DNA from: Candidatus Methylomirabilis sp.
GTDB lineage: Bacteria > Methylomirabilota > Methylomirabilia > Methylomirabilales > Methylomirabilaceae
Assembly: GCF_028716865.1 (NCBI RefSeq)
Contig: NZ_JAQUOY010000013.1
Coordinates: forward strand, 1 to 64,000
Direction: 5' to 3'
DNA: 64,000 nt
Below are positions 52,279-60,691 of the stretch, piece by piece (positions within the stretch are counted from its first letter, which is position 1; every line of letters starts with the position of its first letter). The notes under the pieces were generated by a model. It did not search any database. It was given only the letters and a program-made list of their open reading frames with translations, and was not told where the DNA came from. Both the position numbers and the translations under genes were made by a program.

Positions 52279-52851
52279 ATGCTGAACCAGAAAATGACTT
52301 GGATCCGTTGTGCCGTAACGGTGGCGGCCGGCGTGGCCGCCCTTCTCACCACGGTGCCGCGAGCCGAAGCGCGAGGGATGGTTCCCGGTAATCCCGACAA
52401 GGTGGCGTTCGGTCTTGTCGGCATCACCCGTGACCAGTCGGCGCGGATCAACGTGGTCATCGGCAACCCCAACCTCATCGGCAACCCCAACCTCATCGGC
52501 AACCCCGACCTGCGGCCTGCGTCCTGCCACGTCATGCTGAGCTTTGTCGATGAGACGGGCGCGCCCTTCCTGAACCGCGACGGCAACCGTATCGCCGTCG
52601 ACGGCAGCGTCCGGCCCGGACAGTCGCTCTCGCTGGATATCCACTCGTTCGATGTCTTCCGGACGGGTGACAGCCAGCGCCGGCAGATCCGCGCCGTCGC
52701 CTGGGGCGAGCAAGCTCCAGGGGCCCCGGACTCCCCGAGCACTGCGTGCCTGCTGCCGGCAGCTCTGACTGAGGAGATCTACGAGCTGTCCTCTGGCCGG
52801 ACCTCCGTGCTCTACCCGCTCGCGCTCGGTTTCCTCCCTGCGGTACAGTAG
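52279..52851 (+). CDS. Secreted protein with Asn-Pro repeat, unknown function
   Basis: A 190-residue protein from ATG 52279, preceded by ACGAGGAG. The signal peptide (about residues 1-32, ending PRAEAR) is clear. A tandem unit NPNLIG occurs at about residues 59-70, then NPDL, encoded by an 18-bp DNA repeat. The rest (HVMLSFVDETGAPFLNRDG, GQSLSLDIHSFDVFRTGDSQRRQIRAV) resembles a beta-sandwich domain. No named family is recognised. It is carried inside the tatD insertion, so it may be accessory cargo. Confidence 0.7.
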   Translation: MLNQKMTWIRCAVTVAAGVAALLTTVPRAEARGMVPGNPDKVAFGLVGITRDQSARINVVIGNPNLIGNPNLIGNPDLRPASCHVMLSFVDETGAPFLNRDGNRIAVDGSVRPGQSLSLDIHSFDVFRTGDSQRRQIRAVAWGEQAPGAPDSPSTACLLPAALTEEIYELSSGRTSVLYPLALGFLPAVQ

Positions 52852-52891
52852 CCGGCGCGCCCCTGGCGCCACCGGGGCGTCCACAAGAAAA

Positions 52892-53180
52892 TAGGGACAG
52901 ACGCTAGCATCGTGACAACTCGTGGTGTTCGCGGCCATGAACGTGCATGCCACGAATTACCCGAACCGTCGTATTCGGCCACCCGTATCATGTGAGGCAA
53001 CGAGGGAATGATCGCCAGGCGGCCTTTCGGAACGATAGCGATTCGAATTCGCACGATGAGAGAGCGGCCACTGCTAAGAGACGGGTTCATCTGGGAGGTG
53101 CGCAGGAAACTGGACGAGTAATACATGTGTTGCAGAGGGGAAGACCAAGGAAGGATTCCAAGAAATAGTGTCTGTCCCTA
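52892..53180. mobile_element. Non-autonomous element derived from a Y1 (RAYT-like) transposon
   Basis: TAGGGACAGAC at 52892-52902 is perfectly inverted at 53170-53180. Inside, ATG 52947 opens a reading whose start, PRITRTVVFGHPYHVRQRGN, is the N-terminus of a REP-associated Y1 transposase and whose end, GRPRKDSKK, is its C-terminus, with the catalytic middle deleted. The 289-bp element is therefore a deletion derivative that needs transposase supplied in trans. Confidence 0.75.
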
Positions 53181-53188
53181 TAGCACTC

Positions 53189-53238
53189 GCCGCCTGTTCC
53201 GACTCTCTCCATCGGAATGAGTGCCAATAACTCTACTA
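53189..53238 (+). repeat. Direct repeat, right copy (tatD 3' end, att-like)
   Basis: Matches 46578-46627 at 45 of 50 positions, covering the tatD tail and its native downstream flank. It marks the right boundary of the insert. It shares GCCGCCTG with the middle copy (51415-51942). Confidence 0.75.
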
Positions 53239-53486
53239 ATATTGCTTGACAACTTTTTGATAATGCGTAGAATTTCCAATCGAACCGCCATGGTCCACCG
53301 AAGCTGTTAGCTCACCAGGCTTTTCCTTCGGTATCGCTATTACACTCAGTTCGATGTATGTATTGTACGCTTCGTATGGGTGTATGCCTGCAATTGTGGT
53401 ACGTGTGGTACGCTGGCGGTTTGCTCGTGTGGGTCGGACCAAGGGAAGACATCGTATGTACTGCGTGAAAGGAGGGAGAAGTCGAC

Positions 53487-53663
53487 ATGGCGGAGAAGCC
53501 ACAAGGAGCAAAGCTTGCCAGCCGCGCGAAGGGCCAGGTTCGGAAGACGGCCGGTCAGTGCCAGTGCGGCGGCGATCTGATCTGGAGTATGGTGTTTAAC
53601 CCGCGCGGTCGCATGATGAAAGTCTGCGAGAAGTGCGGAACAGCCCTGCCGAAGGCGAGCTAA
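53487..53663 (+). CDS. Small zinc-ribbon protein
   Basis: A 58-residue protein, preceded by GGAGGGAGAAG. After a basic N-terminus (KLASRAKGQVRK) come CQCGGDLIWSM and KVCEKCGTALP, a CxC...CxxC zinc ribbon. The function is unknown; it may bind nucleic acid. A terminator hairpin follows 31 bp later, so it forms a single-gene transcript. Confidence 0.75.
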   Translation: MAEKPQGAKLASRAKGQVRKTAGQCQCGGDLIWSMVFNPRGRMMKVCEKCGTALPKAS

Positions 53664-53693
53664 GACGCGGCAGCAAGCAGCCCCTTAAGATAA

Positions 53694-53733
53694 TAGGGCC
53701 TCCCGGTATGATCCGGGGGGCCCTTTGTGTTTC
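53694..53733 (+). terminator. Rho-independent terminator after the zinc-ribbon gene
   Basis: GGGCCTCCCGG and CCGGGGGGCCC pair around TATGAT, followed by TTTGTGTTTC. Hairpin plus T-rich tail is a clear intrinsic terminator. Confidence 0.85.
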
Positions 53734-53927
53734 AGGGTTGACGTGTAGATCGTGGCCGGTAAGTCGTGAACCGAGCGCCGAGAAGCCTTCGCGACGCTTC
53801 AGCGAAACGGGAGATAATGCTTGGCAGTGGCCAGCCCAAACAGTATCATATCCTCGAATCGGATATGTAACCCTGATCGCGCGTGAAGGCGTGACGGGGT
53901 GAGACTATCGGGAGCTGAGCGGGGGAG

Positions 53928-54662
53928 ATGGAGCTTCGCGGACGAACGGCGTTGGTGACCGGGGCGGCCAGACGTGTGGGCCGGGCAATTGCCCTGGCGA
54001 TGGCCGACCGAGGCGCGGATCTAGTAATCCACTACAAAAGCAGCGAATCCGAGGCCCACGAGACGGTAGAGGCGGTGGAGCGCCTCGGCCGTCGAGCGTT
54101 CGCTATCCGGGCCGATCTGGCGGAGCCTGCGGAGGTCGAAGAACTGGCCGATCGGGCGGTTCAGACCTTCGGGAGGATCGATGTTCTTATCAACAACGCC
54201 GCCCTCTATCACCGGACGTTTCTGGAGACGCTTGCGTTAGCGGACTGGGAGCAGTTCCTGCGCATCAATCTCACGGGGCCGTTTCTGCTGAGCCAGCGAC
54301 TGGGCCTGCTGATGCGGCGACAAGGCGGAGGGAAGATTGTCAATGTCGTTGATATCATGGGGATGAAGCCATGGGCCGACTTCCTGCCCTACGGTGTCTC
54401 CAAGGGCGCCCTGATCGCGCTGACCCAGGGCCTCGCCAAGGCATTGGCACCGGAGGTACAGATCAACGCGGTTGCGCCCGGCGCGGTGCTGCTTACGGAG
54501 GCAGAGGGGGAGAAGGAGCGGGAGGCGATTGCCAGGAGCACGCTGCTCAAGCGGATGGGCGACCCGACCGATGTTGCGAAGACGGTCCTCTTCCTTCTGG
54601 AGGGTTCGGACTTCATTACCGGTCAGGTCGTGGTGGTGGATGGAGGTCGATCGCTCAAGTAG
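53928..54662 (+). CDS. SDR-family oxidoreductase (pteridine-reductase/FabG-like)
   Basis: A 244-residue short-chain dehydrogenase. ALVTGAARRVGRAIALAMADRGADLVIHY is the NADPH-binding motif with the ARR variation common in pteridine reductases. NNAALY, then the catalytic Tyr-x3-Lys in YGVSKGAL, and the C-terminal TGQVVVVDGGRS are present. The second catalytic Ser position is replaced in NVVDIMG, which fits pterin-type SDRs. The substrate is uncertain. It precedes a metallo-hydrolase gene. Confidence 0.85.
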   Translation: MELRGRTALVTGAARRVGRAIALAMADRGADLVIHYKSSESEAHETVEAVERLGRRAFAIRADLAEPAEVEELADRAVQTFGRIDVLINNAALYHRTFLETLALADWEQFLRINLTGPFLLSQRLGLLMRRQGGGKIVNVVDIMGMKPWADFLPYGVSKGALIALTQGLAKALAPEVQINAVAPGAVLLTEAEGEKEREAIARSTLLKRMGDPTDVAKTVLFLLEGSDFITGQVVVVDGGRSLK

Positions 54663-54732
54663 TGCGCCCTCGATGTTGGCGGCGAAGCGAGCCATCGAGG
54701 AACGGTGAGGCGGAACGAAGGAGAACTGACGC

Positions 54733-55410
54733 GTGGACACGTCCCTCTACCTGAAGCAGGTTGAATTGGGCGAGATGGCCAACTACGTCTATCTGATCGG
54801 CTCGACCAAGACGAAAGAGGCTGCCGTGATCGATCCGGCGTGGGAGATCGATAGGATTGTGGAACTCGCCCAGGCTGATGAGATGAAAATTACCCACATC
54901 CTCGCCACCCACACCCATCCGGATCATGTGGGTGGTAAGCTGTATGGTCTTCAAATTCAGGGAGTCGCGGAGTTGCTCGAGCGGGTAGACGCCAAGGTAG
55001 TAGTCCATAAAACTGAAGCCGGCCACCTGACCCCTCTTGCCGGATCGAACATCATGCGGGTCGACCATGGGGACACCGTGAACCTCGGCGATGTTGCTGT
55101 GACATTAATCCATACCCCCGGCCACACGCCGGGGTCTCAGTGTTTTCTGGTATGCAATCGCCTGATTACGGGCGACACGCTGTTTATCGGCTCATGCGGC
55201 CGGGTTGATCTTCCGGGCAGCAATCCTGAGCAGATGTACGATTCGCTGACCAATAGATTGATGAAACTGGACGACAAGACCGTGGTCCTGCCCGGCCACA
55301 ACTATGCCGCCGGCCGCACCTCCAGCAGCATCGGGGAGGAGCGGAAAAAGAACCCCTGCTTTCAGTATCGTTCTCTCGCTGCATTCCTCCGCGCCATGGG
55401 CCATGCCTGA
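54733..55410 (+). CDS. Metallo-beta-lactamase-fold hydrolase (glyoxalase II-like)
   Basis: A 225-residue hydrolase. The zinc motif THTHPDHVGG (about 56-65), HTPGHTPGSQ, GDTLFIGSCGRVDLPG and PGHNY match the glyoxalase II/persulfide dioxygenase branch. The Arg-Val-Asp in GSCGRVDL resembles sulfur dioxygenases, so hydrolase and dioxygenase functions are both open. The start is GTG. The stop overlaps the next gene by eight bases. Confidence 0.88.
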   Translation: MDTSLYLKQVELGEMANYVYLIGSTKTKEAAVIDPAWEIDRIVELAQADEMKITHILATHTHPDHVGGKLYGLQIQGVAELLERVDAKVVVHKTEAGHLTPLAGSNIMRVDHGDTVNLGDVAVTLIHTPGHTPGSQCFLVCNRLITGDTLFIGSCGRVDLPGSNPEQMYDSLTNRLMKLDDKTVVLPGHNYAAGRTSSSIGEERKKNPCFQYRSLAAFLRAMGHA

Positions 55411-56557
55411 ACCAAACGTGGTACCGAGCCTTCGACAACACTCAAGACCGGTCTACTCGGCTTCTCGACTCTCCACGTACGAGTCCTGCCCCCTTCAATT
55501 CAGGTTTCGCTATATCGATCGGATCCCCCGAACGGAGGAGTCGATTGAGGCGTACCTTGGCTCGCGGGTTCATGAAGCGCTGAGCACGCTGTACCGAACG
55601 CTGCAGCTTGGCGGTGAACCATGCCTGGCTGATCTGCTGAACGACTATCATCGGTTGTGGGAGCAGCACTGGCACAACCAGGTGAAGATCGTCAAACAGG
55701 ACCGTTCGATCGAGCATTACAAGGAGTTTGGCGAGCGGTGTCTGACGAACTACTATCAGGCTCATACGCCATTCAACCACGGACAGGTGCTGGGATTAGA
55801 ATATCAGGTAGCGGTATCCCTTGATCCTCATGGCTGCTACAAGATTCAAGGATATATCGACCGTCTTGTGAGGGTCGGATCGGGGCGCTATGAGATCCAT
55901 GACTATAAGACATCCGGTCGTCTACCGAGCCAGGGAGATCTTGATGTCGATCGGCAACTGGCCCTCTATCAGCTCGCGGTAGAAGATCTGTGGTCTGACG
56001 CCAAAGAGATCGAGCTGGTCTGGCACTACCTGGCTTTTGGAAAGGAACTCCGTTCAAGGCGAACGCCGACAGGGCTCGAGAGGCTGAAAAGTTCGACGAT
56101 TGCCGTCATCAACCGCATTGAGGCTGATGCCGACTTCAAGCCGATCAAAAGCAGTCTCTGCCATTGGTGCACCTATAAGAACATCTGCCCGCTCTGGACT
56201 GACCGTCCAGATTCAACCTACGCCCAATCAACCAAGAGTGTCGGCAATGGGCGATCGATGGAGATCCAGACCTCGGCTGAGCGAGGAGGGTTTGATCTGC
56301 AAGCCATTTCTCGCGCCGCGCTCCGGGAAGCGATCGTGGTGGCGGCCGAGCATGAAGGGGCAGAGATCCGTTTCGCCGAACACGGTCAGCTCTGGATCGG
56401 CGCAGGTCATTTACCGCCGAAGGCCGGCCTGGATGATACGGAGGACGGGTGGGTCCGGCTATCCGCCGAAAGCTTACCCCTGCTCTTCAGGCAGGTGGAA
56501 CTGGCGCGATTGAGTGCCCCCTTTGTTGAAAAGCTGCAGCGGTACCTTACGTTGTGA
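55403..56557 (+). CDS. RecB-family PD-(D/E)XK nuclease with Fe-S cluster
   Basis: A 384-residue nuclease starting at ATG 55403. SRLSTYESCPLQFRFRYIDRIPR begins the AddB/Cas4-like domain. The catalytic acid/lysine region is YEIHDYKTSGR (about 162-172). Cys in YESC and CHWCTYKNICPLW (about 249-261) suggest a [4Fe-4S] cluster as in AddB. The last 100 residues are an extra unrecognised domain. It may act in DNA repair as a single-gene RecB-like exonuclease. Confidence 0.85.
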   Translation: MPEPNVVPSLRQHSRPVYSASRLSTYESCPLQFRFRYIDRIPRTEESIEAYLGSRVHEALSTLYRTLQLGGEPCLADLLNDYHRLWEQHWHNQVKIVKQDRSIEHYKEFGERCLTNYYQAHTPFNHGQVLGLEYQVAVSLDPHGCYKIQGYIDRLVRVGSGRYEIHDYKTSGRLPSQGDLDVDRQLALYQLAVEDLWSDAKEIELVWHYLAFGKELRSRRTPTGLERLKSSTIAVINRIEADADFKPIKSSLCHWCTYKNICPLWTDRPDSTYAQSTKSVGNGRSMEIQTSAERGGFDLQAISRAALREAIVVAAEHEGAEIRFAEHGQLWIGAGHLPPKAGLDDTEDGWVRLSAESLPLLFRQVELARLSAPFVEKLQRYLTL

Positions 56558-56561
56558 TCGT

Positions 56562-57122
56562 ATGTCGCCGCCTCTTCGGTACGCACCGGTTTCAACCCCG
56601 CTTGGACGGCTCTACGTGGCCTATCATGGCACTGCCGTCTGCTGTGTCGCACTCGGAACACATGGACGCAGCTTTGAGCAGGCGTGTGCGAGGGCGTTCG
56701 GCGTTCGACCGACGCAAGATCCTTGCCTGCCAGAAGAGATGGCCAAACAGATACTGAATCATCTGGCAGGGAGGCGGCGCTTCTCCGGCCGGATCGACCT
56801 GTCCCGCCTCACACCGTTTCAACAGAGGGTCTTGCGAAAGGTCCGGACAATCCGCGTCGGTCAGGTGCGCTCGTACCGATGGATCGCGAAGGCGATCGGC
56901 GCGGAGCGGGCAGCCCGTGCGGTCGGGACAGCCTTGGCCAAGAATCCGATCCCGCTTCTGATCCCGTGCCACCGGGTGGTCAGGAGCGATGGCCGCCTCG
57001 GGGAGTATTCCGGGGGCGGCCCTTCGGTGAAGGCGAAACTGCTGGCCTTCGAAGGTGTTGATCTTGAGGGCCTGACGCGCCTGCGGAGCCGCCGCAAGAT
57101 CGCAACCGGCCGGCCAGCGTAA
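56562..57122 (+). CDS. ogt: O6-methylguanine-DNA methyltransferase
   Basis: A 186-residue DNA repair protein from ATG 56562. The suicide-Cys motif IPCHRVV (about residues 137-143), preceded by VGTALAKNPIPLL and the HTH region VGQVRSYRWIAKAIG, is diagnostic. It removes methyl groups from O6-methylguanine. A longer upstream reading overlaps the nuclease gene and is unlikely. Confidence 0.94.
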   Translation: MSPPLRYAPVSTPLGRLYVAYHGTAVCCVALGTHGRSFEQACARAFGVRPTQDPCLPEEMAKQILNHLAGRRRFSGRIDLSRLTPFQQRVLRKVRTIRVGQVRSYRWIAKAIGAERAARAVGTALAKNPIPLLIPCHRVVRSDGRLGEYSGGGPSVKAKLLAFEGVDLEGLTRLRSRRKIATGRPA

Positions 57123-57195
57123 GAGCGGCGCGGATCGCCCAGCCTCTGTCGCTTGACAGCTCCGAGACCCTTGGCTATAGTAGTCGCACCCTCGC

Positions 57196-57271
57196 GCCGG
57201 CGTAGCTCAGTTGGTAGAGCAGCTGATTCGTAATCAGCAGGTCGAGGGTTCGAATCCCCCCGCCGGCTCCA
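57196..57271 (+). tRNA. tRNA-Thr (anticodon CGT)
   Basis: A 76-base cloverleaf with acceptor arms GCCGGCG and CGCCGGC, D-arm TAGCTCAGTTGGTAGAGCA, anticodon stem GCTGA/TCAGC with loop TTCGTAA (anticodon CGT, reading ACG), T-arm GGGTTCGAATCC and a genome-encoded CCA. There is no sign of an insertion at its 3' end. Confidence 0.96.
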
Positions 57272-57480
57272 GCCGTTTGTTCGGCGCGTACATGCTGGGT
57301 GTATCGCTGTAACACGGTATCGCGTGTGTTCTGCTCTTACGAGACTCAGCAATCGTGTCACGATGTGAGATGCCATCGTGAGGCGTGCCTGCCTGTGCGG
57401 TGCACGCAGACAGGTTGCGGAGGCTGTAGATCATCACCCGTCGATCGTGTTTCTCACGTGTTCTGACGCTCTGGTGCAAA
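57272..57480. other. Intergenic region after tRNA-Thr
   Basis: About 210 bp without a supported gene. Several short readings have no recognised domain. Confidence 0.5.
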
Positions 57481-57936
57481 ATGGTCGCATTGGTCCCCTA
57501 CAGTCCGAAGCATTATGTGAAGAAACGGCGCCTGCTCGGTTATGCCACGGTGCTGCTCGTCCTTGCCCTCCAGGGGTCAAGCCTCGCGCTTGAGGGCAAA
57601 TCGCCGGAAGCCGAGTATAAGCCGGCCGTCAATAAGGCGACGACGGCAGAGGCGCATTACGATCTCGGGGTCTCTTACCATGAGCGAATGTTCGCCGACC
57701 TCGACCAGGCGATTACCGAGTACGAGCAGGCGATCAAGCTTCGGGGTGACTTTGCCGACGCACACTATCATCTGGGGCTCTCATACCATACGAAGGCCAA
57801 ATTAAGTGTTGACGATAAGCTCCTGTACCGTAAGGCGCTGAAAGAGTACAAGTCGTATCTGCAGTATCTGCCAAAGGGCCCATTGGCCGAGAAGGCCCGG
57901 CAGAATATCAAAGCGGTAGAGTTGAGGCTTCGATAG
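57481..57936 (+). CDS. TPR-repeat protein with N-terminal membrane anchor
   Basis: A 151-residue protein. The N-terminus has a basic segment followed by a hydrophobic helix (about 18-36), a signal peptide or anchor. Two to three TPR motifs follow (AEAHYDLGVSYHERMF, AHYHLGLSYHTKAK, ALKEYKSYLQYLP). It is followed after nine bases by the M48 protease gene, so it may act with it in the cell envelope. Confidence 0.82.
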   Translation: MVALVPYSPKHYVKKRRLLGYATVLLVLALQGSSLALEGKSPEAEYKPAVNKATTAEAHYDLGVSYHERMFADLDQAITEYEQAIKLRGDFADAHYHLGLSYHTKAKLSVDDKLLYRKALKEYKSYLQYLPKGPLAEKARQNIKAVELRLR

Positions 57937-57945
57937 GCATTCGGT

Positions 57946-59016
57946 GTGAGGATTGTCGTAATGGGTAGCCACAGCCGGGTCGACAGGCGTGTTGTCCTGC
58001 TCTTAGTCGTGGGATCCTTGCTTGGATTCGTTTCCCCTCCACGCGCCGCTGGTTTCACCATCATCTCTGAAGCGGAGGAGAACGAGATCGGGAAGAAGGC
58101 CGATCAGGAGATTCTTGAGCATTTTGGTCGTTACCGCGATCAGCAACTGCAAGCGTATGTGGAGTCGGTCGGCCAGCGGCTGCTCGACGGGATTGGTCCA
58201 ACCAGTTTCCATTACAGCTTCAAGATCATCGATACAGCGGAAGTGAACGCGATGGCGTTGCCCGGCGGCTATATCTACATCACCCGAGGAATGCTGGCGA
58301 TGCTGAATAACGAGGCGCAGCTCGCGGGGGTCCTCGGCCACGAGATCGGCCACGCGACCTCTCGTCATGCGGCGAAACAGCTTACCAAAGCCTTGGGCGC
58401 GCAGATCCTGTCGCTGGGTCTCATGGCCGTCAGCCCTGGCGGTCGCCAGAACACAGGGGAGTGGGCGAGGGTGTCGGCAGCCGTCTTCGAGCACGCCCTC
58501 ATGGGGTATGGCCGAGAGGCGGAGCTGGAGGCCGACGAGCTGGGACTCCGCACGGCCCACCGCGCCGGATACGATCCCGGGGAAATGGTGGTCTTCCTCA
58601 AGGCGATGAAGATGAAGGAGCGACTGGAGGCGTTGGGTTATCACGGCTTTCAAGGGACCCATCCGGAGACCATCGATCGCGTCGTGAAGGCCGAGACCAT
58701 GTCCTCCATTCTCATTGGGCAAGGCAGCGGCAGCCTCGAGGTGAAGGCGAACGAGTACAAAGCGCACCTCGACGGTCTGGTCTACGGGGCAAAGCGGGAT
58801 AACAGGCGTCTGAAGATATACGTTGCCAAAGATGGAGATACCCCCGCGACCGTGGCCAGGAATGTGCTTGGCGATCAGCAACTGGCGTGGGAAGTCGCGC
58901 ACCTGAATGGGATCAAGGAAGCGAGTACCTTCCGTGAGGGGGACCAGGTGAAACTGCTGCCGCCTGTTTCTACAGGATCGCATGGAGAGCGGCAGTTGGA
59001 GCTTTCCCCGAACTGA
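57946..59016 (+). CDS. Secreted M48-family metalloprotease with C-terminal LysM-like domain
   Basis: A 356-residue BepA/YggG-like zinc protease. It has a signal peptide (about residues 17-36), the HExxH zinc motif HEIGHATSRH near residue 132, and the third ligand in REAEADELGLR. The C-terminus (YVAKDGDTPATVARNVLGDQQ ... FREGDQVKLLPP, about 286-340) looks like a LysM peptidoglycan-binding domain. A role in outer-membrane protein quality control is likely. It starts at GTG; an ATG five codons later is an alternative. Confidence 0.88.
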   Translation: MRIVVMGSHSRVDRRVVLLLVVGSLLGFVSPPRAAGFTIISEAEENEIGKKADQEILEHFGRYRDQQLQAYVESVGQRLLDGIGPTSFHYSFKIIDTAEVNAMALPGGYIYITRGMLAMLNNEAQLAGVLGHEIGHATSRHAAKQLTKALGAQILSLGLMAVSPGGRQNTGEWARVSAAVFEHALMGYGREAELEADELGLRTAHRAGYDPGEMVVFLKAMKMKERLEALGYHGFQGTHPETIDRVVKAETMSSILIGQGSGSLEVKANEYKAHLDGLVYGAKRDNRRLKIYVAKDGDTPATVARNVLGDQQLAWEVAHLNGIKEASTFREGDQVKLLPPVSTGSHGERQLELSPN

Positions 59017-59739
59017 ATGGGGGCGAATGGGGGTGGAAGAGACGGCGACGCGATTCGCCGGATGTTTGGCGGCATCGCGCCTCGATATGATCTCCTCAAT
59101 CGTCTCCTCAGCCTCGCGCGGGATCGCTACTGGCGCCGGGAGGCTGTGGCTTCAGCCCGGCTCCCTTCCGGCGGAGTGGCGCTGGATGTCTGCACCGGAA
59201 CTGCCGACATGGCCCTCGAGTTTGCCAGGCAGTTTCCCTCAGCCAAGGCGATTATCGGAGTAGACTTTTGCCTGCCGATGATTCGTATTGCGGCGGAGAA
59301 GGTGGCCCGCAAGGGGCTGACAGACCGTATTCGGCTGCAGGTCGGCTCGGCTGAGGCTCTGCCGTTTCGCGCCGACACCTTCGATGCGGTCACCGTTGCC
59401 TTCGGCATCCGCAACGTGGTAGATCGCAAGTGTGGGCTGGCAGAACTCTATAGGGTACTGCATCCAGGGGGGGTGGGGATCATCCTGGAGTTTGCCACAC
59501 CCCAGGGGCCATTTTTCGGGTGGCTCTATCGTGTGTATTTCCATCACGGGCTCCCCTGGCTGGGTGGCCTGATTTCCGGTGACCCCCAGGCGTACAGCTA
59601 CCTTCCAGCCTCTGTATCCGCCTTTCCCGCCCCGCAGGAGCTGTCCAGGATGATGGAAGAGGTGGGTTTTCACGATGTGCACTTCCGCACCATGACCGGT
59701 GGGATCGTCACCCTTCATGTGGGAAGGAAATCGGCGTGA
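59017..59739 (+). CDS. ubiE: Quinone-biosynthesis methyltransferase UbiE/MenG
   Basis: A 240-residue methyltransferase. The N-terminal FGGIAPRYDLLNRLLSLARDRYWR and the motifs LDVCTGTADMALEFA, GVDFCLPMI and AFGIRNVVD are standard for UbiE. It C-methylates the quinone ring in ubiquinone or menaquinone synthesis. It starts directly after the protease stop and overlaps ubiA by four bases. Confidence 0.94.
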   Translation: MGANGGGRDGDAIRRMFGGIAPRYDLLNRLLSLARDRYWRREAVASARLPSGGVALDVCTGTADMALEFARQFPSAKAIIGVDFCLPMIRIAAEKVARKGLTDRIRLQVGSAEALPFRADTFDAVTVAFGIRNVVDRKCGLAELYRVLHPGGVGIILEFATPQGPFFGWLYRVYFHHGLPWLGGLISGDPQAYSYLPASVSAFPAPQELSRMMEEVGFHDVHFRTMTGGIVTLHVGRKSA

Positions 59740-60608
59740 ACCCGCTGCAGTCCGTCATTCGCAAGATAGCCCTGTTGTTCGAGCTGATCAAGTTTTCCCA
59801 TACGGTCTTTGCGCTTCCGTTCGCCTTCATGGGCGCGATCCTGGCAGCCCGAGGGATCCCGACGCCGTCGACGCTCCTGTGGATTGTGCTGGCTATGGTC
59901 GGCGCAAGGAGCGGTGCCATGGCGATGAATCGTCTGGCCGACCAGCAGATCGATGCGGCAAATCCCCGCACACGGGAGCGGGCCCTTCCACAGGGCCTGG
60001 TCCGACGCGGAGAGGTAATTCTGCTCACGCTTGGATCCTTCGCGCTGTTCCTGTTCGCCGCCGCCCGGCTGAATCCCCTCTGCCTCAAGTTGGCTCCCGT
60101 GGCGATGGCGGTGCTGATCCTGTACTCCTACGCCAAGCGCTTTACCTTTTTCTCCCACCTGATCCTGGGGCTGGCTTTGGCCATGGCGCCTCTTGGCGCC
60201 TGGATTGCTGTAACCGGCGAGGTGGCGGTGGCTCCGGTTGTGCTCGGCCTTGCCGTCCTCTTTTGGGTGGCCGGGTTCGATATCCTGTACGCCATGGCTG
60301 ACATTGACTTTGATCGGGCCTCCGGTCTCTATTCGATTCCAGCTCGGTTCGGCGCAGCGAGTGGGATGGCCATTTCTCGAGTCTTGCACGCGCTGACCCT
60401 GCTGCTTCTTCTGCTCCTGATTATCCTCTCCGACCTGCGCTCTTTCTATCTGACCGGCGTCCTCCTCGCCTCGGGCCTCCTGGTGTATGAGCATCTGCTC
60501 CTTCTCCGCTACGGCCTGAAGCGACTCGACGCCGCCTTTTTCACGGTCAACGGCCTCCTCAGCATCACCCTGTTCTGTTTCACCCTTCTCGATGTTCTTT
60601 TGTTGTAG
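59736..60608 (+). CDS. ubiA: UbiA-family prenyltransferase
   Basis: A 290-residue membrane prenyltransferase with about eight helices. The first Asp-rich motif is NRLADQQIDAANPRT, and the second is ILYAMADIDFDRASGLYS. It attaches a polyprenyl chain to 4-hydroxybenzoate or to a futalosine-pathway aromatic acid. The coupling to ubiE supports quinone synthesis; the exact quinone cannot be decided here. Confidence 0.92.
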   Translation: MNPLQSVIRKIALLFELIKFSHTVFALPFAFMGAILAARGIPTPSTLLWIVLAMVGARSGAMAMNRLADQQIDAANPRTRERALPQGLVRRGEVILLTLGSFALFLFAAARLNPLCLKLAPVAMAVLILYSYAKRFTFFSHLILGLALAMAPLGAWIAVTGEVAVAPVVLGLAVLFWVAGFDILYAMADIDFDRASGLYSIPARFGAASGMAISRVLHALTLLLLLLLIILSDLRSFYLTGVLLASGLLVYEHLLLLRYGLKRLDAAFFTVNGLLSITLFCFTLLDVLLL

Positions 60609-60691
60609 CGAGATCGGAGAGGCGAAGGACGAAGAAACGCGGTCCGTCGAGGCTGAGATAGCAGATGACTGTGATTGCTCTGAGGATGCGG

